Below are positions 17,181 to 26,538 of a stretch of DNA of 64,000 bases, in pieces. Both the position numbers and the translations under genes were made by a program. Within the stretch, counting starts at the first letter, position 1; each line of letters opens with the position of its first letter. Source of the stretch: Hyphomicrobiaceae bacterium (GTDB lineage: Bacteria > Pseudomonadota > Alphaproteobacteria > Rhizobiales > Hyphomicrobiaceae); NCBI GenBank assembly GCA_022844225.1, contig JALHMC010000004.1:96804-160803 (forward strand), written 5' to 3'. The notes under the pieces were generated by a model. That model was given only the letters and a program-made list of their open reading frames with translations. It did not search any database and had not been told where the DNA came from.

Positions 17181-17576
17181 CTAGATGACGGCGATGGCTT
17201 CGACCTCGATCAGCCAACCTGGCAGCGCGAGCGCGGTGACGCCGACGAGTGTCGACGCCGGGGCCTTCTTCCCGAAGACCTCTTCGCGGATTGCCGCAAG
17301 CTCGGTGCGGTGGCGGACGTCAACGAGATAGGTGTTGAGCTTGACGATGTTGGCGACGGTGCCGCCAGCGGCCTCGACCTGCGCCTTCAGGGAGGCGAAT
17401 GTGGCGCGAGCCTGGGCCGCGAAGTCGCCGGGATGGCCGACTTGACCCTTCTCATCGTAATCCACCTGCCCCGAGATGAGGACGATGGATTGCGCGCCCG
17501 TCACCTTGATGGTCTGCGTATATCCCGGCGGGTCGAATACGCCCTTTGCCGCGATCTGCTCGATCTTCAATGGCAT
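17181..17576 (-). CDS. RidA/YjgF/YER057c family enamine/imine deaminase
   Basis: A 131-residue protein of the Rid family, which hydrolyses reactive enamines/imines made by PLP enzymes or takes part in catabolic pathways. Visible motifs are QSIVLISGQVDYDEKGQ, FASLKAQVEAAGGTVANIVKLNTYLVD and the C-terminal LIEVEAIAVI. The C-terminal motif PGWLIEVEAIA replaces the usual P-x-x-x-VE-I-E closely enough. The Arg of the canonical active site (xxCVRA) is absent in the matching place, so it may belong to an Rid2-7 subgroup rather than RidA proper. It stands in a catabolic gene island next to a PLP enzyme (MetY). Confidence 0.88.
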   Translation of the reverse strand: MPLKIEQIAAKGVFDPPGYTQTIKVTGAQSIVLISGQVDYDEKGQVGHPGDFAAQARATFASLKAQVEAAGGTVANIVKLNTYLVDVRHRTELAAIREEVFGKKAPASTLVGVTALALPGWLIEVEAIAVI

Positions 17577-17612
17577 GGCATTCCTCCTGATAATGGTGAG
17601 AGCCTGGGCAGA

Positions 17613-19214
17613 CTACACGTCATCCTCGCTCACGGCCTCACTCCAATGTTGCTGCGGCTCGGTCGCTCCTTCGTTGATCGCGCCTGTCCTGCGCACAGCG
17701 CCAGCAATGGTGAAGTTGACGGGATGTGGCAGCGGATCAACCTCGACCGTGTCGAAAGCGGAGGCGAGCTTGACCTTGGTCTCGGGCGGGAGATTGCGGT
17801 CGATGGTGACCGCGGCACCTCCGGAGACGTCGATGCGGGGCTGATGAAAAGTGCGGTCGAGGTCCCAGCCGAAGTCGGCCATCTGGGCGAGAAGCTGGAA
17901 TACGGCCGGGATGATGCGCCGGCCGCCGCAGCCGCCAATTCCTACGGCGATGCCGTCTTTCTCCATGATGGTCGGTACGTAGTTGGAGAGCCCGCGCTTG
18001 TCGGGCGCGAGGCCGTTCGGGCCTTGGGGGCGCGGATCAAACCAATTGATGCCATTGTTCATGAGGATGCCGGACTGGGGCAGGACCACGCGGCTGCCGA
18101 AGAGCGAGAGCAGCGTCTGTGTCAGCGTGACAATGTTTCCTTCCGCATCGACGACCGATAGGTGGGTGGTGGACGTGGGCAGGCCGCGCTCGCCGGCATC
18201 GCCCATGCGTTCGAAGCGGTCCCTCCAGGCGAAATCAAGGGCCTTGGCGTAGGCGAGGAAGCGGTCGCCATCGGGCGCGTCTGCGGGACTGCCGCCGTTC
18301 ATAGCGAGATGCTCGAAGGCGAGAAGGAGTGTCGGGCCGCCGTTCAGCTCCGGAAGGACGGTGATCTTCTGGCCCCGATAGGTGCGGGACAGCGGTTCAC
18401 GCTCGACCGGGGCCACGGCGGCGAGGTCATCGGTCGAGAGATAACCGCCCATCGCCTGGACATCCTCGGCCATGGCACGGGCAAGGGGTCCCTTGTACAT
18501 GACCTCAGCGCCATCGGACGCGATGGCTTTAAGCGTCCGGGCCAGAACCTTGCAAGGAAGGCGCAGCACCTCGAGTCCGGTTTGCGGGGCTGGTGCGATC
18601 GGGGGAAGGCCGCCACGGAGGAAGCGGTCCGCGCAGCCCGGATCCTTCTGGAGATCGGCGAGCGCATTAGCGACCATCAGAGTCGTGTGGAAGTCGACAA
18701 CGAGGCCCTGATCTGCCAGTTCGATGGCCGGGGCGAGCAGGCGACTCCAGGCTTTCGACCCGAGCAGGCGATGAGCTAGCGCGAGGCCGGCGGGTTGCGT
18801 TGGAGCAACAACGGCTTTCGGGCCGACCGTGTTGACGTTGCCGACGACGGAGGGCCAACCGAAAAGATTGTGCTCGTCCTTCCCGCCCGCAAGCTTGAAG
18901 TCGGCCATGTTCAGGCCCTTCGGTGAGCTGCCGCCGAAGTCTATTGCGGTGACAAGGCCCGTCCGGACGCTCCGGTGCAGCAGTGCGCCGACGCCGCCGA
19001 TACCACTCATCCACGGCTCAACGACGCCCACGGCGAACGCGGCGGCGACGGCCGCATCCATAGCATTGCCGCCCTCCTTCAGGACACGGGCACCGACCTC
19101 GGAGGCGATTCGATTTTGAGTGACGACGATGCCACCCTTCGAGCGCGTCGACGGTTTCGAGACCTGACGCTTAAGCGAGATGTTCGGAGAGCAGAGATTG
19201 CGGGCGGTGGGCAT
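17613..19214 (-). CDS. Gamma-glutamyltransferase family (Ntn hydrolase) protein
   Basis: A 533-residue protein of the gamma-glutamyltranspeptidase superfamily. The N-terminal GGNAMDAAVAAAFAVGVVEPWMSGIGG is the classical motif, and the autocleavage site with the nucleophilic Thr is in TTHLSVVDAEGN. The small subunit continues with VLPQSGILMNNGINWF and the GGCGGRRI oxyanion region. There is no signal peptide, unlike periplasmic GGT, so it probably acts in the cytoplasm as an acylase or cyclic-acid hydrolase rather than on glutathione. It is in the same operon orientation as RidA, the alpha/beta hydrolase and MetY. Confidence 0.85.
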   Translation of the reverse strand: MPTARNLCSPNISLKRQVSKPSTRSKGGIVVTQNRIASEVGARVLKEGGNAMDAAVAAAFAVGVVEPWMSGIGGVGALLHRSVRTGLVTAIDFGGSSPKGLNMADFKLAGGKDEHNLFGWPSVVGNVNTVGPKAVVAPTQPAGLALAHRLLGSKAWSRLLAPAIELADQGLVVDFHTTLMVANALADLQKDPGCADRFLRGGLPPIAPAPQTGLEVLRLPCKVLARTLKAIASDGAEVMYKGPLARAMAEDVQAMGGYLSTDDLAAVAPVEREPLSRTYRGQKITVLPELNGGPTLLLAFEHLAMNGGSPADAPDGDRFLAYAKALDFAWRDRFERMGDAGERGLPTSTTHLSVVDAEGNIVTLTQTLLSLFGSRVVLPQSGILMNNGINWFDPRPQGPNGLAPDKRGLSNYVPTIMEKDGIAVGIGGCGGRRIIPAVFQLLAQMADFGWDLDRTFHQPRIDVSGGAAVTIDRNLPPETKVKLASAFDTVEVDPLPHPVNFTIAGAVRRTGAINEGATEPQQHWSEAVSEDDV

Positions 19215-19245
19215 CGGAACTCCGTCAAGTGCAATGGATTTGGTT

Positions 19246-20046
19246 TCAAGATCTGCTGCCGAAGTGCCCGATCAGGGCGTCGAGTGTGGCGTCGGGCTTC
19301 TCCTGCATCATCATGTGCCCACAGCCACGCAGCGTCACGCACCTAGCGCCGTCAATGAGGCTTCCCAACTCCTGCCCCTTGCGGGCGGGGGTCATGACGT
19401 CGGCGTCGCCGAGCACGAGGACGGTCGGGACTTTCACTGAGGCCGCCGATTGCGTGGCCGACATCCACGCATTGCAGGCAGCGAGATCAGCGGCAAGCGC
19501 GCCATCATGGCCTCTCGCGAACAGTGCGCGTGCTCCGCCGGTCATCCACATGCCGGGCACGGAATTGCCGCCGATCTTGGCTGGATTGGCGAAGCACCAG
19601 CCCGTCATCATGTCATAGGCGCGCTCGGGCGTTTCCTTGGCGGCGGTGAGCAGTGCCGGATGCACGGGCATCGCAGAGGAGATCCCGAGGAGCCCTAGCC
19701 CCGTGACGCGCCCTGGACTTTTCGCTGCCGTCTCGAGGGCGATCACGGCGCCCATGGAATGGCCGACAAAGGCGGCGCTGCCGACATTGGCAGCATCCAT
19801 CACGGCCAGGACCCAGCCGCACATCGCTTCAATCGTGTCGAGCGGCGACCCGTCGGAACGGCCATGCGCCGGGAGATCAACAGCGAGTGGGGACCAGCCG
19901 TGCCAAGCGAACCAGCGGCTCTGGAGTTGCCAGCAGGTGTGATCGAGACCGGCTCCGTGAATGAAGACGATTACGGGTTTCGAGGAATCGAATTCGCGTC
20001 CGCCGGTCGCAGCATAGGCGATTTTACCATTGACGGTGAGCTGCAT
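19246..20046 (-). CDS. Alpha/beta hydrolase
   Basis: A 266-residue alpha/beta-hydrolase-fold protein. The oxyanion segment is VFIHGAGLDHTCWQ, the nucleophile elbow is FVGHSMGAVIAL (Ser of GHSMG), the acid lies in LVLGDADVMTP and the catalytic His in CGHMMMQEKP. All three catalytic residues are present. There is no signal peptide. It starts 4 bases after the stop of metY-like 20051-21346, so it belongs to the same transcript. The substrate is unknown; esters or lactones of the neighbouring pathway are candidates. Confidence 0.88.
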   Translation of the reverse strand: MQLTVNGKIAYAATGGREFDSSKPVIVFIHGAGLDHTCWQLQSRWFAWHGWSPLAVDLPAHGRSDGSPLDTIEAMCGWVLAVMDAANVGSAAFVGHSMGAVIALETAAKSPGRVTGLGLLGISSAMPVHPALLTAAKETPERAYDMMTGWCFANPAKIGGNSVPGMWMTGGARALFARGHDGALAADLAACNAWMSATQSAASVKVPTVLVLGDADVMTPARKGQELGSLIDGARCVTLRGCGHMMMQEKPDATLDALIGHFGSRS

Positions 20047-20050
20047 CGGC

Positions 20051-21346
20051 TTAGCCCTTCTGCGAGGCCTTGAGGGCCTGGTCGAGATCCTCCGTCAGAT
20101 CCTTCGGATCCTCGAGACCGATGGAGAGACGGACGAGTTCCTCGCCGATCCCGGCGGCCGTGAGTTCGGATGCGGTCATCTGCTGGTGCGTGGTCGATCC
20201 GGGATGGATGACGAGCGATTTGGCGTCCCCGACGTTGGCGAGATGCGAGAAGACACGCAGTCGCTCGATCAGTTTGGCACCGGCTGCGCGGCCACCCTTG
20301 ATGCCAAAGCTCATCATGGCGCTCGCGCCGCGTGGAAATTGCGCTTTCGCCAGGGCATGGTCTGGATGGCTTTCGAGTCCTGGGTATTTGACCCAGGCGA
20401 CGGCCGAGTTCAGCTCGAGGAATTTAGCCACCGTTTGCGCATTCTCGACATGACGGGCCATGCGGACTGGCAAAGTTTCCAGGCCCTGCAAAAGATAGAA
20501 CGCGGTCTGTGGAGCCATCGCGGCGCCGAAATCGCGCAGGCCTTCTGCTCGTGCTCGCATAATGAAGGCGGCTGGGCCGTACTCCTCGGCAAAAGCAAGC
20601 CCGTGGTAGCCGGCGTAAGGCTCGGTCAACGTCGGGAACATCTTCGATCTCGACCAGTCGAAGCGTCCGCTGTCGACGACGACCCCGCCGATGGCGATGC
20701 CATGGCCCCCGATGAACTTGGTCGCCGAATGCATAACGATGTCCGCGCCCCATTCGAATGGGCGGTTGAGGTAGGGCGTCGAGAACGTGGAGTCGATCAT
20801 CAGGGGTAAACCCGCGGCATGGGCGACATCGGCAACGGCACGAATGTCCAGAACCTCGAGGCCGGGGTTGCCGAGGGTCTCGGCAATGACGAGACGCGTC
20901 TCGGGGCGGATCGCTCTGGCAAACGATTGCGGATCGCGCGGATCCACCAGCGTCGCGGTAATGCCAAATCGAGGCAGGGTGTGCACAAGCATGTTGTGCG
21001 TGCCGCCGTAGATGCGAGATGAGGCCACGATATGGGCGCCCTGACCCATGAGCGTTGAGACAGCGAGGAACAGGGCCGCTTGCCCACTGGCGGTTGCGAC
21101 CGCGCCGACGCCACCCTCCAGAGCAGCCATCCGCTCTTCGAAAACGGCAACCGTCGGGTTGGAGATCCGGGAGTAGATGTGTCCGGCGCGCTCGAGGTTG
21201 AATAACCCGGCAGCTTGCTCGGTGTTTTCGAACACATAAGACGTGGTCTGGTAGATCGGCACGGCGCGAGCACCCGTTGCCGTGTCAGGTCGCTGCCCAG
21301 CGTGGAGAGCGAGGGTATCGAAGCGCGGGTACTGGTCGGCGGTCAT
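20051..21346 (-). CDS. metY: O-acetylhomoserine sulfhydrylase (Cys/Met metabolism PLP enzyme)
   Basis: A 431-residue PLP enzyme. The pattern is that of O-acetylhomoserine aminocarboxypropyltransferase: N-terminal [44 protein letters not shown], the PLP lysine in [12 protein letters not shown], and the C-terminal [11 protein letters not shown] and [13 protein letters not shown]. It makes homocysteine from O-acetylhomoserine and sulfide. The context (gamma-GT-like, RidA, hydrolase, enolase-superfamily protein) suggests it could instead serve a catabolic or detoxifying step on a related amino acid. No SAM-II riboswitch is recognisable in the 80 bases upstream. Confidence 0.9.
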   Translation of the reverse strand: MTADQYPRFDTLALHAGQRPDTATGARAVPIYQTTSYVFENTEQAAGLFNLERAGHIYSRISNPTVAVFEERMAALEGGVGAVATASGQAALFLAVSTLMGQGAHIVASSRIYGGTHNMLVHTLPRFGITATLVDPRDPQSFARAIRPETRLVIAETLGNPGLEVLDIRAVADVAHAAGLPLMIDSTFSTPYLNRPFEWGADIVMHSATKFIGGHGIAIGGVVVDSGRFDWSRSKMFPTLTEPYAGYHGLAFAEEYGPAAFIMRARAEGLRDFGAAMAPQTAFYLLQGLETLPVRMARHVENAQTVAKFLELNSAVAWVKYPGLESHPDHALAKAQFPRGASAMMSFGIKGGRAAGAKLIERLRVFSHLANVGDAKSLVIHPGSTTHQQMTASELTAAGIGEELVRLSIGLEDPKDLTEDLDQALKASQKG

Positions 21347-21426
21347 GATGGGCCTCGGTCGAGAGCTTGCGCGAACCTATGCGAGACAGTGACGTGAAGC
21401 CAGGGTCTCGGGTGGTCGGGCATGCT

Positions 21427-22563
21427 TTACACCGCGACTGCGACGCTGAATTGCTCGATCACCGGCAACGGGTTCGTAATGCCGAGGCCTGGGGCGTCGC
21501 CCAGTTCGATATGGCCATCGATGACGGTCTCACAAGCCTGTGCGATCGCCGAGCGCAAGGGGTTGGGGTTCGAGTCGATCTCGAGGGCGCCGTCACCGCC
21601 GACTGCGGCCAGCAGATGCCCCGAGGCCAGGAGCCCGATACCACCGCCCAGGTAATGCGGGCAAAATCGCAAGCCAGCGGCCATGATTCCGCGCGCGACA
21701 GGCAAGCAGGCGGATAGTCCGCCCCATTTGGCGAGATCCGGCTGAATGACACCAAGCGTCCCTGATGAGATGGCGGCTGCGAAAGCATTGGTGCCGATGA
21801 CGTTCTCGCCCGCGGCGAGCGGGATCGACGTCGCGGCAGCCAGGCGTTTCCATTCTGCCAACGGACGGTCAGCCCGTAGCGGCTCCTCGAGCCAATCCAG
21901 ATCGAACTCAGCAAGTGCCGGCAGCGCGGCCAGCGCATCATCGATGCTCCAAGCCTGATTGGCGTCGACCATCAGGCGCGTCTCGCGGCCGACCAAGTCG
22001 CGCAGTGTCTGAAGGTTGGCGACGTCGCGGTCGCGTCCGAAGCCGATTTTCAGCTTGAACGCACGGTAGCCAGCGGACAGCTTCTCGGCCGCGAGCTTTT
22101 CCGGTTCGGTCGGATTGAGGCCGCTGGCGTAGACGGCGATACGTCCGCTCTTGCCGCTGAGATGCTTCCACAGCGGGAGACCCGCGCGCCGGGCGCAAAG
22201 GTCGTGCATTGCAGTGTCGATACCGGCGATGACCTGCGCGAAGGGACCCGGCTCGGCGCACTGAATCGCCATAACTGCGGTTGCGGCAGTCAGTTTTTCG
22301 AATGCGTCTTCGGGGCTTTCGAATGCTCGCGTCGTGACCAGTGGTGCGAAGATGCTGGCAGTCAGACGTGCACGATGCTCAGCACCCACGGCTGGGAAAT
22401 TGCACCAGATCTCGCCCCAGCCGACGATGCCGTCCCGATCGGTGACGCGCACCAGCACCATGGGGCGATCGAGCATCAAGCCAAACGACGTTTGAACTGG
22501 CGATGCTAAAGGCGCGCGAAAAACAAACGTCTTCAACTCCGCAATCTGCAGGCAGTCGCTCAT
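21427..22563 (-). CDS. Enolase-superfamily protein (mandelate racemase/muconate lactonizing type)
   Basis: A 378-residue protein with an N-terminal capping domain and a TIM barrel. The catalytic residues in order are FKLKIG (KxK), VDANQAW (metal Asp), WLEEPL (metal Glu), AAGENV (metal Glu) and IQPDLAKWGG (D-x-x-K). It should abstract an alpha proton from a carboxylate substrate to racemise or eliminate. The substrate cannot be read from sequence. It is the first gene of the minus-strand island, with a 180-base divergent promoter region shared with the SMP-30 gene at 22742, which suggests shared regulation and a common pathway. Confidence 0.85.
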   Translation of the reverse strand: MSDCLQIAELKTFVFRAPLASPVQTSFGLMLDRPMVLVRVTDRDGIVGWGEIWCNFPAVGAEHRARLTASIFAPLVTTRAFESPEDAFEKLTAATAVMAIQCAEPGPFAQVIAGIDTAMHDLCARRAGLPLWKHLSGKSGRIAVYASGLNPTEPEKLAAEKLSAGYRAFKLKIGFGRDRDVANLQTLRDLVGRETRLMVDANQAWSIDDALAALPALAEFDLDWLEEPLRADRPLAEWKRLAAATSIPLAAGENVIGTNAFAAAISSGTLGVIQPDLAKWGGLSACLPVARGIMAAGLRFCPHYLGGGIGLLASGHLLAAVGGDGALEIDSNPNPLRSAIAQACETVIDGHIELGDAPGLGITNPLPVIEQFSVAVAV

Positions 22564-22741
22564 TCCTGGTCTCCCTGTAGACTTGCGCCTCCGGCGGCTG
22601 TCGAGTGATGGTTATGCTGCCCGGTCGCGGGCCGCTCGGCAATGACACAGGGTTGCGAATGGAGTCCGAGTTGCTCTGGACGCCGGCCGGACCTTCGGAT
22701 CATGCTGACCGCCCATGACAATGATACGTAAGGACCTCGTT

Positions 22742-23695
22742 ATGACAGAGACACCGCTCATTCCACTTTCCGCAGTCACCTGGGTGGGGGAGGGGTTGGC
22801 GCGGCCAGAGTGCGTTCTGACGACGATGAAGGGCGAGGTGTTCGTCGGCGACCATCATTCGGGCATCGCGGAGATCGGCAAACCTAAGCGCAAGATTATC
22901 GGCGCACCACCGGGTTTTCTGCCGAATGGTGTTGCTATGATGGCTGGCCGCGAGTTTTTGCTCGCGAACCTCGGGCCTCCGGGCGGGGTGTGGCGTCTCG
23001 ACCAGGACTGGCGGCTCTATCCGCACGTGTTCGAAGCCGATGGGGAGCTTCTGCGTGTGTGCAATTTCGTCGGTGTCGACAAGACAGGAGTCGAGTGGAT
23101 CTCGGTCTCGACCCGCGCCTATCCCCGAGAAATCTCCTTTCATCCGCGGCACGCGGATGGCTTCATCGTTCGGCGTGACGGCATCAACGCTCACATCGTC
23201 GCCGACGGCATCGGCTTCACCAACGAGTGCCGCGTCGACCCTACGGGTTACTGGCTTTACGTCAACGAGACGTGCGCGAAGCGCGTGTCGCGTTTTCCCA
23301 TCAAGGGGCGGGAACTCGGCAAGCGCGAGACCGTGCACGAATTCGGGCCCGGTGAATTCCCTGATGGCTTCGCTTTCGACAGCGAGGGAGGCGTCTGGGT
23401 GGCTTGTGTTTGCTCCAACCGCCTTATTCGGATCGAGACCAACGGTCGGCGAACGCTGATCCTGGACGACAGCGATCCCGACGACATCATGTGGGCCGAG
23501 GACTACTTTCACTCCGGCCGGCGTGGTCGAGCGCATATCGAGATCGGCGCGCGCCGGTCGCTGCGCAATATCGCCAGCGTGGCGTTCGGTGGACCTGACC
23601 TGAAAACCGTTTACATGGGCAATCTTGCAGGGACGAGCATCGCGACATTCCGCTCGCCTATCGCAGGGGCGGAGCCGGTCCAGTGGCGGTTCTAA
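22742..23695 (+). CDS. SMP-30/gluconolactonase/LRE-like lactonase
   Basis: A 317-residue six-bladed propeller protein. Recognisable features are WVGEGLARPECVL with its metal-binding Glu, LPNGVAM, a central FTNECRVDPTGYWLYVNET and PDGFAFDSEGGVWVACV, which fit the Glu/Asn/Asp metal site of SMP-30 lactonases. It would hydrolyse sugar or related lactones. ATG 22742 has AAGGA six bases upstream and is preferred to an in-frame ATG at 22715. It is divergent from the enolase-superfamily gene and followed in the same direction by a luciferase-like monooxygenase. Confidence 0.85.
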   Translation: MTETPLIPLSAVTWVGEGLARPECVLTTMKGEVFVGDHHSGIAEIGKPKRKIIGAPPGFLPNGVAMMAGREFLLANLGPPGGVWRLDQDWRLYPHVFEADGELLRVCNFVGVDKTGVEWISVSTRAYPREISFHPRHADGFIVRRDGINAHIVADGIGFTNECRVDPTGYWLYVNETCAKRVSRFPIKGRELGKRETVHEFGPGEFPDGFAFDSEGGVWVACVCSNRLIRIETNGRRTLILDDSDPDDIMWAEDYFHSGRRGRAHIEIGARRSLRNIASVAFGGPDLKTVYMGNLAGTSIATFRSPIAGAEPVQWRF

Positions 23696-23795
23696 CGCAA
23701 GCAATCGAGGGTTCGACTTCAACCTGAACCGGATCGACAGGCAAGCAAACTGCAGCTCGACCCGGAAAGCGCTCGGCGATCCAAGAGGACTACTC

Positions 23796-24851
23796 ATGCG
23801 CGTCATCACGCAAATCCCGAACAACGACCTCAAGGCGGCGCAAGCGGTGGCTCAGCTAGCCGAGCGGACTGGTTTTGACTCGGTTGTCACGGCGGAAAAC
23901 GCGCATGGACCGTTCCTGCCACTCGCGGCCGCAACCCTCGTCACGGATCGCATTCAACTCGGTACGGCGGTCGCGATGGCCTTCCCGCGCTCGCCAACGA
24001 TCATGGCGCACAACGCGTGGGATGTGCATCTCGCCTCCAATGGACGGTTTTATCTGGGGCTCGGTGCACAGGTGAAGCAGCACAACGAGCGCCGCTTCGG
24101 TATTCCGTGGACACCTCCGGCACCGCGCATGCGCGACTACATCGCCGCCATGCGGGCGGTCTGGCACGCGTGGGAGACGGAGAGCCAGATCGACTTTCAC
24201 TCCGACACCTACAACCTGACCCTTGTCACGCCGAATTTCTCGCCGCGGCCCTGCGGGCTCCCGCGCATTCCGATCTCGATCGCAGCCGTTGGGCCGGCCA
24301 TGCTCAAACTCGGCGGCGAGGTGGCGGACGGGGTGCGACTGCATCCATTCTCGACGCGGCGCTATCTGGATGAGGTTTCGGTTGCGCGCATCTCGGAAGG
24401 CCTCGCGAAGACGGGTCGCAAGCGCGAGAACGTCGAAGTCATCGCTGGCGGCTATGGCTTCATCGGCACGGGCAAGAACGCCGAGACGGTCGCCAAGGCG
24501 CGGGCCTATGTGCGATTCCGCATCGCGTTCTATTGCTCAACGCGGGCCTACTGGGACGTGTTGCGGCTTCATGACATGGAGTGGCTCGGGGAGAAGGTAA
24601 ATCCTCTACCGCGTGCCGGCCGCTGGAGCGAAATGGCCGAGCAGATTCCGGAGGAGCTGATCGATCTCTTCGCGACGGTGGTGGACTACGAGGCCCTGCC
24701 TGAGGCCATTGCCAAGCGCTACGGCGGATCCGCCGATACGGTGCTCTTGCAGATCGGCGCGGACGAAGACGAGGCGCGGCTGGCGAAGTGCGTTGCCGAG
24801 ATCCAGAAGATCGCTTCGCCGTTCACGGGCTTCGAGGAAAAGAAGGTCTAG
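23796..24851 (+). CDS. LLM-class flavin-dependent oxidoreductase
   Basis: A 351-residue TIM-barrel protein of the bacterial luciferase-like monooxygenase superfamily. Key segments are AERTGFDSVVTAENAHGPFLPLAAATLVTD (with short elements cited here as AERTGFDSV and PFLPLAA), QLGTAVA, GRFYLGLGAQV, IPISIAAVGPAM and a C-terminal helix region. It could use FMN or F420; alphaproteobacterial members usually use FMN. ATG 23796 has AAGAGGAC eight bases upstream. It lies 100 bases after the SMP-30 gene and is probably co-transcribed with it, a pairing that fits degradation of a cyclic or sulfur-containing compound. Confidence 0.88.
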   Translation: MRVITQIPNNDLKAAQAVAQLAERTGFDSVVTAENAHGPFLPLAAATLVTDRIQLGTAVAMAFPRSPTIMAHNAWDVHLASNGRFYLGLGAQVKQHNERRFGIPWTPPAPRMRDYIAAMRAVWHAWETESQIDFHSDTYNLTLVTPNFSPRPCGLPRIPISIAAVGPAMLKLGGEVADGVRLHPFSTRRYLDEVSVARISEGLAKTGRKRENVEVIAGGYGFIGTGKNAETVAKARAYVRFRIAFYCSTRAYWDVLRLHDMEWLGEKVNPLPRAGRWSEMAEQIPEELIDLFATVVDYEALPEAIAKRYGGSADTVLLQIGADEDEARLAKCVAEIQKIASPFTGFEEKKV

Positions 24852-24979
24852 GCGCGGTCGTCGGGCCGAAGCAGGGCTTTTTGTTGCGAGGGTGTCGGCT
24901 CGGCCTCGGACCATACGTCCTTGGAGAACTGCGCCTGCGATATTCCCTGATCTTCCGAGTCACTCGAGCGAGGTGCGCC

Positions 24980-25453
24980 ATGGCCAAGAACACGATCTGC
25001 CTGTGGTACGACAAGGACGCCGAGGCAGCGGCGCGCTTTTATGCCAGTGCGTTTCCGGACAGCCGCGTCAATGCGGTGCATCGGGCGCCGAGTGATTATC
25101 CGTCGGGCAAAGCCGGCGACGTGCTGACGGTCGAATTCACGGTGTGCGGCGTGGCGTGCCTCGGCCTCAATGGAGGACCCGCGTTCACGCACAACGAAGC
25201 CTTTTCGTTCCAGATCGCAACCGATGATCAGGAGGAGACCGATCGCTATTGGAACGCGATCGTCGGCAACGGTGGTGAAGAGAGCGCGTGCGGGTGGTGC
25301 AAGGACAAGTGGGGCATTTCCTGGCAGATCACCCCGCGCGTTCTCACCGAAGCCATGGCTGCTGGCGGTGCCGAGGCCAAGCGTGCATTCGAGGCGATGA
25401 TGTCCATGCGTAAAATCGACGTCGCCATGATCGAGGCGGCCAGGCGAGGCTGA
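24980..25453 (+). CDS. VOC-family protein (PhnB/3-demethylubiquinone-methyltransferase-like fold)
   Basis: A 157-residue protein made of two beta-alpha-beta-beta-beta modules. Typical segments are ICLWYDKDAEAAARFYASAFPDS (given in part: CLWYDKDAEA), TVEFTVCGV, LGLNGGPAFTHNEAFSFQI, GGEESACGWCKDKWGISWQI and TEAMAAG. This is the YjdN/PhnB-like branch of the vicinal-oxygen-chelate superfamily, whose molecular role is mostly unknown. ATG 24980 has GAGCGAGG upstream. It ends 87 bases before the convergent ompW gene. Confidence 0.88.
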   Translation: MAKNTICLWYDKDAEAAARFYASAFPDSRVNAVHRAPSDYPSGKAGDVLTVEFTVCGVACLGLNGGPAFTHNEAFSFQIATDDQEETDRYWNAIVGNGGEESACGWCKDKWGISWQITPRVLTEAMAAGGAEAKRAFEAMMSMRKIDVAMIEAARRG

Positions 25454-25477
25454 CATGGGCCGCGATCGAACCCGAGC

Positions 25478-25509
25478 AACAAAGAAGGGCCGGGCATCGA
25501 GCCCGACCC
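25478..25509 (-). terminator. Rho-independent terminator of ompW-like gene
   Basis: A hairpin GGGCCGGGC-ATCGA-GCCCGACCC (25487-25509, one mismatch) lies in the convergent gap between the VOC gene and ompW. Read on the minus strand the stem is followed by the T-rich TTCTTTGTT, so it should end ompW transcripts. No T-run follows on the plus strand. Confidence 0.6.
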
Positions 25510-25539
25510 TGCTCGCCCCATCCGTGCGAGTGTTGCGCC

Positions 25540-26286
25540 TTACTTGAGCGGCTCGTAGCTGGTGCGGCGGCCGAAGATGTCCTCGAGGTTGAAGCGGTAG
25601 CCAAGCCCCGCGGAGACGATCAACGGATCGAGGTCGACTTTGGCAACGATATCACCGCCGGTGACTGCCGAATTGCGCCAAGTGGCCGTGGTGTCGAGCC
25701 ACGTCTTCTTGATGTCGGCGTTTAGATACCAGCCGCCGCCCATGGCGATATCGACGCCGGCCTGGATCGTGGCTCCGAAGGCGCCGTCGATGTCGACGCT
25801 CGAGGCCTGGAGCGTGTTGCTGGCTGTTTTCTCGCTGAAGAAGGCAATGTATTGAACGCCCCCGCCAATGTAGGGCTTGATTGGGCCCATGCCATCGAAG
25901 TGGTATTGCAGCGTCACGGCCGGGGGGAAGATCCAAGTCTCGGCGACAGACCCCGAGAGAGCTGCGAACCCAGCCGGTGCTTTCAGGTCGACACTGTGCT
26001 TGGCGAAGCAGCAGAAGAGTTCGAGAGAGAAATTCTTGTTCAGGAAGTAGGTGAGTGTTGCCCCGGGAATGACCTCGTTGCTGACTTCGGCATCGAACCC
26101 GGCAGCTTTCAAGTCCGATACCGGAACGCCCGAAACCGACCGCAGAGACGACAAGTCATCCTGAGTGATGACGCTGGCTCCAAGCACGCGCACCATGAAG
26201 TTCCCGTTGTTGTCGCCCGCAGCAGTCGTCTGCGTCAGGCCGACGGTCATTACAAGCGCGGCCAAGGCCGTTCTCATCGTCTTCAT
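25540..26286 (-). CDS. ompW: OmpW-family outer-membrane protein
   Basis: A 248-residue barrel protein with a signal peptide (MKTMRTALAALVMTVGLTQTTA, cut around residue 22). OmpW hallmarks are GNFMVRVLGASVI, the FLNKNFSLELFC strand, PAVTLQYHFDGMGPIKPYIGGGVQY, and NADIKKTWLDTTATWR near the end. The last strand GLGYRF is followed by a tail that ends YEPLK, as in the other barrel at 211-948. OmpW forms a narrow hydrophobic channel and is FNR-controlled in enterobacteria; two FNR-type boxes lie in the divergent region upstream here. ATG 26286 has GGGAGA seven bases upstream; an in-frame ATG at 26301 is less likely. Confidence 0.92.
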   Translation of the reverse strand: MKTMRTALAALVMTVGLTQTTAAGDNNGNFMVRVLGASVITQDDLSSLRSVSGVPVSDLKAAGFDAEVSNEVIPGATLTYFLNKNFSLELFCCFAKHSVDLKAPAGFAALSGSVAETWIFPPAVTLQYHFDGMGPIKPYIGGGVQYIAFFSEKTASNTLQASSVDIDGAFGATIQAGVDIAMGGGWYLNADIKKTWLDTTATWRNSAVTGGDIVAKVDLDPLIVSAGLGYRFNLEDIFGRRTSYEPLK

Positions 26287-26453
26287 TTCATTCTCTCCCA
26301 TCCTCGGTGCGGCGAGATCACTCGCCTAACCGTCAGGACTGAAATCATCCGGTACAGGGACGATTCGCGAGAGGAATGGCGGGCCAGTGTCTGACGGTGG
26401 TCAGCTTCGGCGTAAATGCCGAGGCCTCTGTTGCAGCGACGGCACGCACATTC

Positions 26454-26467
26454 TTGATCTGGATCAA
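26454..26467. promoter_or_regulatory. FNR/FixK box 1 (perfect)
   Basis: TTGATCTGGATCAA matches TTGAT-N4-ATCAA without mismatch. It is 167 bases upstream of ompW and 155 bases upstream of the Crp/Fnr gene at 26623. It can bind FNR-type dimers and could control either direction. Confidence 0.88.
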
Positions 26468-26524
26468 AAGGGAGCTGAAGCGCGGCTCCGGCACAGCGGG
26501 CGCGACGGTGGCACCGGGCGAGTC

Positions 26525-26538
26525 TTGATCTTTCTCAA
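26525..26538. promoter_or_regulatory. FNR/FixK box 2 (one mismatch)
   Basis: TTGATCTTTCTCAA differs from the consensus at one base in the right half-site. It lies 84 bases upstream of the Crp/Fnr gene and 71 bases from box 1 (start to start), about seven helical turns, so two dimers would face the same side of the DNA. Confidence 0.6.

Noticed and set aside
21347..21426. SAM-II riboswitch before metY
   Set aside because: The 80-base leader region shows none of the conserved pairing or sequence blocks of SAM-II.
22700..23833. A 377-codon frame antisense to the SMP-30 gene
   Set aside because: No recognisable domain, and the plus strand carries a full lactonase with conserved motifs and a ribosome binding site.
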